Of a stretch of DNA of 20,318 nucleotides, positions 7,037 through 13,279 are shown in pieces. Positions within the stretch are counted from its first letter, which is position 1, and the number at the start of each line of letters is the position of its first letter. The position numbers and the translations under genes were made by a program. The notes below the pieces were generated by a model, which searched no databases, was not told the origin of the DNA, and saw nothing but the letters and a program-made list of their open reading frames with translations. The DNA lies in the NCBI GenBank assembly GCA_965662745.1, contig CBFIJK010000062.1, positions 1 to 20,318 on the forward strand, in the 5' to 3' direction. This DNA comes from Anianibacter sp965662745 (GTDB lineage Bacteria; Pseudomonadota; Alphaproteobacteria; Rhodobacterales; Rhodobacteraceae).

Positions 7037-8002
7037 TCAGGCGTCCTGGAAGCTTGCCGGTTCCAGCCCGGCGATCAGCTCGTCCTTGCGGTCCTCGAAC
7101 CACGGCGGGAAGACAAGCGTCTGGCCGATCGCATCGGCGGGCTCGTCGCGCGCCCAGCCTTCGGGCACCGTCCACGCCAGTTCGAACAGCGCGCCGCCGG
7201 GGCTGCGCACATAGCAGGATTTGAAATACATCCGGTCCTTCTGTTCCGAGATGTCGGTGAACCCCAGCCCCTCGATATGGGCGCGCAGGTTCATCTGGTT
7301 TTCCTCGTTACCGGTGTTCAGCGCGAAATGGTGGATCGTGCCGCCCGACAGCGTCCATGTCCCCTGCGGTTGATCGCGGATTTCCACGACCTCTACGACG
7401 CTGGTCGGTCCGTTCGCGTTCGGCACCTCATAGGCCATGCCATCATCATCGTCGGCCATCTTCGTGAGCGGCAGCGCGATGGTCATGAAGTCGTCCATCG
7501 CCGTCTTGTCCATCACGGCCACGACGCCGCCGTAGATGCCCTTGATGCCATGCTCGACGCCGATCCCGGCCTCTTCATTGACGATGGGATTGCGCCCGTC
7601 GCCGGGGTTCTCGACCAGCTGCATCTCGATGCCCGACGGGTGCAGGAAATCGACACGGTCGATGCCGAAGCGGTTGCTGGTGCTCGCCTCGATGCCGTGA
7701 TCGCCCAGACGGTTCACCCAGAAGTCCGACGCGCCGACGGGAATGGCCTGCTGCACGATCTTCGACTGATTGGTGCCGCGCCGCCCGTAAACTCCGGGCT
7801 TGCGGAAGGGGAAGGTGGTGATGATCGTGGATTCATCGCCGTTCTTCGAGCCGTAGTAGAGGTGATAGACCGGGATTTTCCCGTCAAACAGCACCGTGCG
7901 CTTGACCGAATAGAGGCCGAGCGTCTTGGTGAAGAAGTCGAAATCCTCCTGAGCGCCATCGGTGCTCATGGTCAGGTGATGATAGCCCTTGAGCTGGTCC
8001 AT
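7037..8002 (-). CDS. Hydroquinone 1,2-dioxygenase, PcpA/LinE-type extradiol dioxygenase
   Basis: A 321-residue two-domain vicinal-oxygen-chelate protein that should cleave hydroquinones next to a hydroxyl using Fe(II) and O2. It aligns by eye along its length with Sphingobium PcpA (2,6-dichlorohydroquinone dioxygenase), including YHLYYG, TTFPFRKPG and the C-terminal YVRSPGGALFE. Predicted iron ligands are H9, H225 and E274. The PcpA second-shell residues His10, Thr13, His226, Arg259 and Tyr266, as I remember them, correspond to H8, T11, H224, R257 and Y264 here at a near-constant offset. The product of cleavage of a halogenated hydroquinone would hydrolyse to maleylacetate, the substrate of the downstream reductase. 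The start has a strong Shine-Dalgarno (GGGAGGA). This is the first gene of the operon, divergent from a LysR gene. MhqO-like quinone detoxification is the main alternative role. Confidence 0.9.
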   Translation of the reverse strand: MDQLKGYHHLTMSTDGAQEDFDFFTKTLGLYSVKRTVLFDGKIPVYHLYYGSKNGDESTIITTFPFRKPGVYGRRGTNQSKIVQQAIPVGASDFWVNRLGDHGIEASTSNRFGIDRVDFLHPSGIEMQLVENPGDGRNPIVNEEAGIGVEHGIKGIYGGVVAVMDKTAMDDFMTIALPLTKMADDDDGMAYEVPNANGPTSVVEVVEIRDQPQGTWTLSGGTIHHFALNTGNEENQMNLRAHIEGLGFTDISEQKDRMYFKSCYVRSPGGALFELAWTVPEGWARDEPADAIGQTLVFPPWFEDRKDELIAGLEPASFQDA

Positions 8003-8084
8003 GCGTCCGTCCTCCCGTTTCGTGTCGTGTGGGGCCCCTTGGATTTCGCGGCGTGGCTGCGGCCTCCTCTGCCCTCGCTTTCAA

Positions 8085-8136
8085 GATAATCGTGAAAACA
8101 ACATAAACTATCATTTCTTTCGCCGTTAATATAACG
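8085..8136. promoter_or_regulatory. Divergent promoter/operator region with LysR-type dyads
   Basis: The 141-bp gap between the dioxygenase operon and the LysR gene changes from GC-rich to AT-rich here. It holds a perfect dyad CGTTA-ATA-TAACG (8124-8136). An imperfect dyad of GATAATC (8085-8091) with AACTATC (8106-8112) lies beside it. Inside the perfect dyad, TAATAT (8127-8132) is a good -10 for the LysR gene, with a poor TAAACT -35 at 8104-8109. This is the place where a LysR protein would both autoregulate and activate the leftward operon. The sites are predicted only from symmetry and position. Confidence 0.5.
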
Positions 8137-8143
8137 ATCTGGT

Positions 8144-9103
8144 ATGAAGCTTGAGGAAAAGCACCTTGTTCAACTGGCCGCCGTCGTGGATGCGGGCAGC
8201 GTCACGCTGGCGGCTGCGCAGCTTGGGCTGACGCAGCCTGCGGTGTCGCGCACGCTGACTGCGCTGGAAAAGCGGGTGGGCGAGCCGCTCTTTAAATCTG
8301 GGCGCAGGCCGCTGGAGCCGACGATCATCGGCACACAACTGGCCCGCCACGGCCGGGTGATCCTCGATGCCTCGCGCAAGGCGTCCGAAACCGTGCAAGG
8401 CTATCGCGGGGGATCGGCGGGCACGGTCCGCATCTCGGGGGTTCCGTTCTTCATGGACGCGTTCATCAGCCGGATGATCGGCGGGTTCCAGCAGGTCGAA
8501 CCGGGCGTGAGGGTCGAGCAGGGCTATGGCAACCTGCGTGATCTGGAAACCGGGATCACCGCCAATCAGCTTGATCTGGCCGTCTGCCCGCTGGGGCTTG
8601 TCGAGGCCGCCAAGGGCTTTCAGTTCACACCGATCCTGAAAGCGCACAATATCGTCGCCTGCCGTCACGGGCATCCACTGCTCCGCCGCACCAAGATCGG
8701 CACGAATGATCTTGTCGACTACCCGTGGATCGCGCCGCTGCCGGGCTCGCCCCTGCTGGCCGATCTGCACGCCTTGCTGCGTGCAATCGGCATCCCAGAG
8801 GTCGGCATTCGGTACTCGGGCGGGTCGCTGCTTTCTGTGTTCAACTATCTTGAGGAAACCGATGCACTGACGATCCTGCCGCATTCCGTGACCTTCGCCC
8901 ATCGCAATGACCGCCGCATCACCGTCCTGCCGATCGAGATCCCGCAGCCGCCGCGATCGTTGGGCATTCTGCGCGCCAATGACCTTGAACTTCCGGCGGC
9001 TCATGCGCTCGCAAAACACATCATCCGCCAGTTCGACGCGCTGCGCACCCTGATCGAAAGGCACCAGACCTCTATCGTCTGGGGTCGCCAGATGTCGCCC
9101 TGA
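8144..9103 (+). CDS. LysR-family transcriptional regulator of the left aromatic operon
   Basis: A 319-residue LysR regulator. The N-terminal winged helix-turn-helix (about residues 4-62) reads LVQLAAVVDAGSVTLAAAQLGLTQPAVSRTLTALE (in part), the usual form. The effector domain follows from about residue 90 (GTVRISGVPFF) to near the C-terminus. It is transcribed away from the dioxygenase-led operon, the classical layout in which a LysR protein senses a pathway intermediate and activates its divergent neighbour. The ATG at 8144 gives the expected N-terminus, but no Shine-Dalgarno is visible upstream. A TAATAT hexamer ends 11 bases before the start, so the mRNA could be leaderless or nearly so. 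The effector is unknown; a hydroquinone or maleylacetate-type compound is an inference. Confidence 0.93.
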   Translation: MKLEEKHLVQLAAVVDAGSVTLAAAQLGLTQPAVSRTLTALEKRVGEPLFKSGRRPLEPTIIGTQLARHGRVILDASRKASETVQGYRGGSAGTVRISGVPFFMDAFISRMIGGFQQVEPGVRVEQGYGNLRDLETGITANQLDLAVCPLGLVEAAKGFQFTPILKAHNIVACRHGHPLLRRTKIGTNDLVDYPWIAPLPGSPLLADLHALLRAIGIPEVGIRYSGGSLLSVFNYLEETDALTILPHSVTFAHRNDRRITVLPIEIPQPPRSLGILRANDLELPAAHALAKHIIRQFDALRTLIERHQTSIVWGRQMSP

Positions 9104-9234
9104 GATGTCGTCAGAGTGAACCCCATCCCATCATTCCCCCGCGAAAGCGCCCAATAAACAGACGAAACCGGAATAGCGGGCGCATATCCGGGCGTGCACC
9201 TTGATCTGACCCGCGCGACCGCCGCTCACTGAGG
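9104..9234. other. Intergenic region upstream of the guanidine riboswitch
   Basis: These 131 bases between the LysR stop and the riboswitch hold no convincing gene, terminator or promoter. A hairpin of the type GCG-AAA-GCGC near 9141-9150 is too short to call a terminator. TTGATC at 9201-9206 could be a -35, but no matching -10 is evident. The promoter of the guanidine operon should lie here, or read-through from the LysR gene is possible. Confidence 0.4.
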
Positions 9235-9346
9235 GTGCAGGATGTCTAGGGTTCCGCCTTGTCCAAGGGTCTGGTCCGAGAGACATCGCCGTCCGGTCAA
9301 TCCCGAACGGTACACGGCGGGGCAAAATCCCGGGAGGCTACTGCGC
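9235..9346 (+). ncRNA. Guanidine-I (ykkC) riboswitch
   Basis: The sequence carries the conserved core of the ykkC/guanidine-I riboswitch in order. CTAGGGTTCCG is at 9246-9256, CTGGTCCGAGAGA at 9271-9283, ACACGGCGGGG at 9312-9322, then AAAA and CCCGGGAGG at 9329-9337. Pairings can be drawn: a closing stem GTGCAG (9235-9240) with CTGCGC (9341-9346), GATGTCT (9241-9247) with AGACATC (9281-9287), and GCCGT (9288-9292) with ACGGC (9314-9318). The class binds guanidinium and switches genes on. The downstream importer and guanidine hydrolase agree with guanidine as ligand rather than the ppGpp or PRPP variants of ykkC, which sit before other gene types. The leader continues about 70 bases to the first start codon. 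Confidence 0.95.
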
Positions 9347-9352
9347 TGGTTT

Positions 9353-9384
9353 GACCCGCGCTCCACCTTGCCACCCACGCGGTC
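9353..9384 (+). promoter_or_regulatory. Possible expression-platform hairpin after the riboswitch
   Basis: GACCCGCG (9353-9360) can pair with CGCGGTC (9378-9384) with one bulged C, closing a 17-base loop. The GGTC arm (9381-9384) can instead pair with GACC (9409-9412), which overlaps the 3' side of the Shine-Dalgarno region (ATGGGGA) of the first gene. No U-tract is present, so any switch is more likely at translation, or by Rho, than by an intrinsic terminator. The evidence is pairing alone. Confidence 0.3.
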
Positions 9385-9416
9385 ATTCCATTGTGAATTC
9401 TTGATGGGGACCGAAC

Positions 9417-10463
9417 ATGAAAAAGCTTGCACTTACCACCGCACTTGCCCTGTGCCTCGGCACCGGCGCCACCGCGCAGGAAAAGACCGAGTTCAAGGTC
9501 GCCTGGTCGATCTATGTCGGCTGGATGCCTTGGGGCTATCTTGAAGACAGCGGCATCATGGACAAATGGGCCGACAAATACGAGATCGACGTCGAGATCG
9601 TGCAGATCAACGACTACGTGGAATCGATCATTCAATACACCGAAGGTGAGTTCGACGGCGTGTCGGCCACGAACATGGATACGCTGTCCATCCCGTCGGG
9701 CAGCGGCGTCGACACCACCGCGCTGATCGTCGGCGACTTTTCCAACGGCAATGACGCCGTGATCCTGAAGGGCGAGGGCACGCTGGCCGATCTTGAAGGC
9801 AAGCCGGTCAATCTGGTTGAGCTTTCGGTGTCGCACTACCTGCTCGCCCGCGCGCTCGACAGTGTAGGCCTGCGCGAAAGCCAGCTCGATGCCGTGATCA
9901 ACACGTCTGACGCCGACATGATCGCGGCCTATGCCACCGACGATGTCGAAGCGGTCGTAACCTGGAACCCGCTGGTGTCCACGATCATGGAAGAGCCAAG
10001 CGCGAACAAACTCTTCGACAGCTCGAACATCCCCGGCGAGATCATCGACCTGATGGTCGTCAACACCGAGGTGCTCGCAGCGAACCCCGATTTCGGGAAG
10101 GCGCTGACCGGCGCCTGGTATGAGGTGATGGGCCTGATGGCGGCGGGTGATGAAGAGGTTCTGACCGCTCTGGCTGAAGCATCTGGGACGGACCTTGAAG
10201 GCTACAAGGCTCAGCTTGCCTCGACCGAGATGTTCTATGATCCCGCCGACGCCGTCGCCTTCGCGCAAAGCGAGGCGCTGCCCGAGACGATGGTCAACGT
10301 CGCCGAGTTCCTCTTCGAAAAGGGCATTCTTGGTGAGGGCGCGCCGTCGGCAGACTTTGTGGGCATCGAATACCCGGGCGGGTCGATGACCGGCAGCGAG
10401 GGCAACGTCCAGTTCCGCTATGATACGACCTACATGCAGATGGCTGCAGACGGCGAGCTGTAA
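9417..10463 (+). CDS. ABC transporter substrate-binding protein, probably for guanidine
   Basis: A 348-residue periplasmic protein of the NrtA/TauA-like group. It has a Sec signal peptide (MKKLALTTALALCLG and on) with likely cleavage after ATA (residue 20). The mature protein begins EFKVAWSIYVGWMPWGYLED, the first strand and an aromatic-rich loop that could hold a small cation. Relatives are often annotated as putative urea or nitrate/taurine binding proteins because they occur near urea carboxylase and ykkC riboswitches; guanidine is the better ligand here. The gene is immediately downstream of a guanidine-I riboswitch and is followed by permease, ATPase and guanidine-hydrolase genes. The Shine-Dalgarno is GGGGA about 7 bases before the ATG. 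The ligand is inferred from context. Confidence 0.9.
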   Translation: MKKLALTTALALCLGTGATAQEKTEFKVAWSIYVGWMPWGYLEDSGIMDKWADKYEIDVEIVQINDYVESIIQYTEGEFDGVSATNMDTLSIPSGSGVDTTALIVGDFSNGNDAVILKGEGTLADLEGKPVNLVELSVSHYLLARALDSVGLRESQLDAVINTSDADMIAAYATDDVEAVVTWNPLVSTIMEEPSANKLFDSSNIPGEIIDLMVVNTEVLAANPDFGKALTGAWYEVMGLMAAGDEEVLTALAEASGTDLEGYKAQLASTEMFYDPADAVAFAQSEALPETMVNVAEFLFEKGILGEGAPSADFVGIEYPGGSMTGSEGNVQFRYDTTYMQMAADGEL

Positions 10464-10483
10464 GCGCGTTTGGGGGCGGGCCC

Positions 10484-11296
10484 ATGCGCCTGATCAACCG
10501 ACATCCGTCGATGGTGCTCAAGGTCGCGCTGATCGCGATCCCGTTCGTGCTGGTCCTCTTGGCCTACATGTCGGGGTCCGCGATCCGCCTGGCCGAGAAC
10601 CCTCAGGACAGGTTGTTGCCCGCCCCCTCTACCATTGCCGAGACCGCCCAAAGGCTCTTTACCGAACCCGACCGGCGGTCCGAAACCATCCTGCTGTGGC
10701 AGGACACCAGCGCCAGCCTGATCCGGCTGGGTCTGGGCGTTACGATCTCTGCCCTCTTGGCAACCATCATCGGCGTTCTGATAGGGCTATTGCCCCATGT
10801 CCGCGCAACACTTGCGACCTTTGTCGCGGTCGTTTCGCTGATCCCGCCGCTTGCGGTGCTGCCGATCCTCTTCATCGTCTTCGGTCTTGGAGAGGTCGCA
10901 AAGGTCGTGCTGATCATCGTCGGCATCCTGCCCTTCATGATCCGCGACCTCAGCCAGCGCGTCGCAGAAATCCCGCGCGAGATGATCGTGAAGGCCGAAA
11001 CCCTTGGCGCGTCTTCGCTGGTGATCGCGCTGCGGGTCGCACTACCGCAAATCCTGCCGCGCCTGATCCAGTCAGTACGCTTGTCACTCGGCCCGGCCTG
11101 GCTTTTCCTCATCGCGTCCGAGGCCATCGCCTCGCAGGAAGGACTGGGCTATCGCATCTTCCTTGTGCGCCGCTTCCTCGCGATGGACGTGATCCTGACC
11201 TATGTCCTCTGGATCACCTTCATCGCCTTCGTCATGGATTTCGCGCTGCGCCACCTGTCCAGGCGTCTCTTCCCGTGGACGGAGGCCAGCCTGTGA
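10484..11296 (+). CDS. ABC transporter permease, probably for guanidine
   Basis: A 270-residue inner-membrane permease of the SsuC/TauC/NrtB type. Several hydrophobic helices are visible. The cytoplasmic EAA-like loop is EMIVKAETLGASSLVIALRV (about residues 165-184), which docks the ATPase. It begins 20 bp after the binding-protein stop with a strong G-rich ribosome-binding site (GGGGGCGGG). Its TGA stop overlaps the GTG start of the ATPase by four bases, so the two are coupled. A probable N-terminal helix (VLKVALIAIPFVLVLLAYM) starts near residue 12. Specificity comes from the riboswitch and the hydrolase gene, not from the permease itself. Confidence 0.92.
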   Translation: MRLINRHPSMVLKVALIAIPFVLVLLAYMSGSAIRLAENPQDRLLPAPSTIAETAQRLFTEPDRRSETILLWQDTSASLIRLGLGVTISALLATIIGVLIGLLPHVRATLATFVAVVSLIPPLAVLPILFIVFGLGEVAKVVLIIVGILPFMIRDLSQRVAEIPREMIVKAETLGASSLVIALRVALPQILPRLIQSVRLSLGPAWLFLIASEAIASQEGLGYRIFLVRRFLAMDVILTYVLWITFIAFVMDFALRHLSRRLFPWTEASL

Positions 11297-12093
11297 GCTT
11301 CGTCACCGCCACCGACATCTTCCAAAGCTACGGGATGCGCCCGATCCTCGAACGCGTGAACGTGTCCATCGAGGAAGGCGAGTTCATCTCCATTGTAGGG
11401 GCCTCGGGCTGCGGCAAGTCCACGTTCCTGCGCCTTCTCCTCGCTCAGGAACGCCCCACGCGCGGCGAAATTCGGGTCGCGGGGGCCGATCCGGCCGTCG
11501 AGCCGGGCCTTGATCGCGGCGTGGTCTTCCAGCGCTACTCGGTCTTTCCACATATGACCGTGCGTGAGAATATCGTTGCCGGCGAAAGCTTTCGCACGCG
11601 GTTTGGCCGCTTCTTCGGGGCCGAGCTGAAAGCGGCCCGCGCCCGCGCGGATGCAACGCTGGCGCGGATCGGCCTCGATCATGTCGCCGATCAGTACCCC
11701 GCCACCCTGTCGGGCGGCATGCAGCAGCGCCTTGCCATCGGCCAGGCCCTTGCCGCAAAGCCGCGCATCCTGCTGCTGGATGAACCCTTCGGTGCGCTCG
11801 ATCCCGGCACGCGGATATCCATGCATGATTTCCTGTCAGAACTGCGGACCGAAACCGGGATGACCGTGTTCATGGTCACGCATGATCTGGAAGAGGGTTT
11901 CAAGCTCGGCGACCGGGTTCTCGTGTTCGACAAGCCGCGCTGGGATCCGCACGACCCGAACGCCTATGGCGCGACGATCACCTACGATTTCGATGCCCGC
12001 GATCGCGGCATCCCGTTTCAACGCATCCTGGAGGATCACAATGTTCCCGCCTCTGCACGACAGAACACGTTCACACCGGCCGCAAGCGCATGA
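11293..12093 (+). CDS. ABC transporter ATPase, probably for guanidine
   Basis: A 266-residue ATPase of the NrtD/SsuB/TauB type. Walker A is GASGCGKST (residues 36-44), the Q-loop is VVFQRYSVFPH, the signature is LSGGMQQR, Walker B is ILLLDEPFGALDPG, and the switch histidine is in MVTHDLEEG. The frame is open far upstream (to 10420), but that part is a shadow of the permease gene. The GTG at 11293, overlapping the permease stop as GTGA, places the protein start (SFVTATDIFQSYG) where the family begins. The C-terminal tail after about residue 200 (DKPRWDPHDPNAYGATITYDF) is longer than in SsuB and resembles that of ATPases linked to urea carboxylase or guanidine loci. The gene ends 53 bp inside the next gene. 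Confidence 0.92.
   Translation: MSFVTATDIFQSYGMRPILERVNVSIEEGEFISIVGASGCGKSTFLRLLLAQERPTRGEIRVAGADPAVEPGLDRGVVFQRYSVFPHMTVRENIVAGESFRTRFGRFFGAELKAARARADATLARIGLDHVADQYPATLSGGMQQRLAIGQALAAKPRILLLDEPFGALDPGTRISMHDFLSELRTETGMTVFMVTHDLEEGFKLGDRVLVFDKPRWDPHDPNAYGATITYDFDARDRGIPFQRILEDHNVPASARQNTFTPAASA
12030..12035 (+). promoter_or_regulatory. Shine-Dalgarno that sets the start of the guanidine hydrolase gene
   Basis: GGAGGA lies five bases before the ATG at 12041, inside the coding sequence of the ABC ATPase. The frame is open from 11882, but no comparable site or family-like protein sequence lies upstream, so this site fixes the start and gives a 53-bp gene overlap. Confidence 0.75.
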
Positions 12094-13279
12094 CGAACGG
12101 CGCTTTCACCACCCGGATCTGACGCAGCTTCGGGGCTGGAAAGCGATGCAGGCCGAAGCGGACATCCCCGAGGGCCGCTGGGATCAGGAACGGCGCTGGG
12201 CGCTGCGCATGGGTCTGACGGGTGCGGACACGATCGAGGACAAGTCGATCCCGACCTTCGCGCGTGGAGAGTTGCCCCACTACGCGGGCATCAACACCTT
12301 TCTGAAAGCGCCCTATGCCGAGGACGTGCTTGAGGTGCAGGATTACGACGCCACGGTTCTGGGCATTCCTTTTGACGGCGGCACGACCTATCGGTCCGGC
12401 ACGCGGTTCGGCCCGCAGGGAGTGCGCAAGATCTCTGCGCTTTATACGCCCTATAACTACGAACTGGGCGTCGATTTGCGCGAACAGATGACGCTGTGCG
12501 ATGCGGGTGATGTCTTCACGATCCCCGCCAATCTGGAAAAGAGCTTCGACCAGATCAGCCGAGCGGTCAGTCACGTTTTCTCGTCCGGATCGCTGCCCAT
12601 CATGATCGGCGGCGATCATTCCATCGGCTTTCCCTGCGTTCGGGGTATCGCCGAATGCACATCGAAGAAAATTGGCATCGTGCATTTCGACCGCCATGCC
12701 GACATCCAGGAAAAGGACCTCGACGAGCGGATGCACACCACGCCATGGTTCCATTCCACCAACCTGCCCAACGTGCCCGCCAAGAACCTCGTTCAGGTCG
12801 GCATCGGCGGCTGGCAGGTCCCGCGCGAGGCGGTGAAGGTCGCCCGAGAGCGCGAGACCAACATCATTACCATGTCCGACATGGAACGCATGGGCATCGA
12901 CAAGACTGCCGAAATGGCGCTGGAAATGGCGTGGGACGGGGTCGACATGGTCTACATGTCCTTCGACATCGACAGCATAGATTGCGGCTTTGTCCCCGGC
13001 ACGGGCTGGCCGGAACCGGGTGGCTTTCTGCCGCGCGAGGCTCTGGCGCTCGCCTCGAAGGTTGCCGCCGAGGGCATCTGCGGGATGGAACTCGTGGAGG
13101 TCGCGCCGCCCTATGACCAGTCTGAAATCACCGCGCTCATGGGCACGCGGGTCATCGTGGACGTTCTGGGATCGCTCGTCGCCTCGGGCAATCTTGGCAA
13201 GCACAAGCGCCATATCGACAAGCCCGTGACGATCCCGCACGGCGAGTTCGAAGGAAAGCGGTGGTCCAATGCCACATGA
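12041..13279 (+). CDS. gdmH: Guanidine hydrolase, Ni-dependent ureohydrolase family (GdmH-type)
   Basis: A 412-residue member of the arginase/agmatinase family. All six expected metal ligands are visible: H193 in GGDHS, D217, H219 and D221 in HFDRHAD, and D309 and D311 in SFDIDSID. The family motif DAHxD is changed to DRHAD, the usual DP after the second aspartate pair is DC, and PGTGTP is PGTGWP. The protein has about 90 residues before the first core strand, so it is about 100 residues longer than agmatinase. These traits, together with LDERMHTTPWFHST, match what I recall of the Ni-dependent guanidine hydrolase GdmH (Sll1077 of Synechocystis), which yields urea and ammonium. The guanidine-I riboswitch and linked importer support this strongly. 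Agmatinase is the usual automatic annotation and is less likely. Confidence 0.9.
   Translation: MFPPLHDRTRSHRPQAHDERRFHHPDLTQLRGWKAMQAEADIPEGRWDQERRWALRMGLTGADTIEDKSIPTFARGELPHYAGINTFLKAPYAEDVLEVQDYDATVLGIPFDGGTTYRSGTRFGPQGVRKISALYTPYNYELGVDLREQMTLCDAGDVFTIPANLEKSFDQISRAVSHVFSSGSLPIMIGGDHSIGFPCVRGIAECTSKKIGIVHFDRHADIQEKDLDERMHTTPWFHSTNLPNVPAKNLVQVGIGGWQVPREAVKVARERETNIITMSDMERMGIDKTAEMALEMAWDGVDMVYMSFDIDSIDCGFVPGTGWPEPGGFLPREALALASKVAAEGICGMELVEVAPPYDQSEITALMGTRVIVDVLGSLVASGNLGKHKRHIDKPVTIPHGEFEGKRWSNAT

Noticed and set aside
9131..9432. Small open frames on either strand in the LysR-to-ABC gap (9131-9325 minus, 9226-9432 minus, 9242-9544 plus)
   Set aside because: They overlap the guanidine-I riboswitch, which explains the conservation-like sequence. 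The translations have no protein-like features.
10420..11292. N-terminal extension of the ABC ATPase to 557 residues
   Set aside because: The extra sequence is the permease gene read in another frame. The GTG at 11293 overlaps the permease stop and starts exactly at the ATPase domain.
11882..12040. N-terminal extension of the guanidine hydrolase by 53 residues
   Set aside because: These codons are out-of-frame ATPase sequence rich in serine and arginine. A good Shine-Dalgarno precedes the ATG at 12041.
12041..13279. Agmatinase as the annotation of the ureohydrolase
   Set aside because: The altered DRHAD/DC/GWP motifs, extra N-terminal length, guanidine riboswitch and importer all favour guanidine hydrolase.
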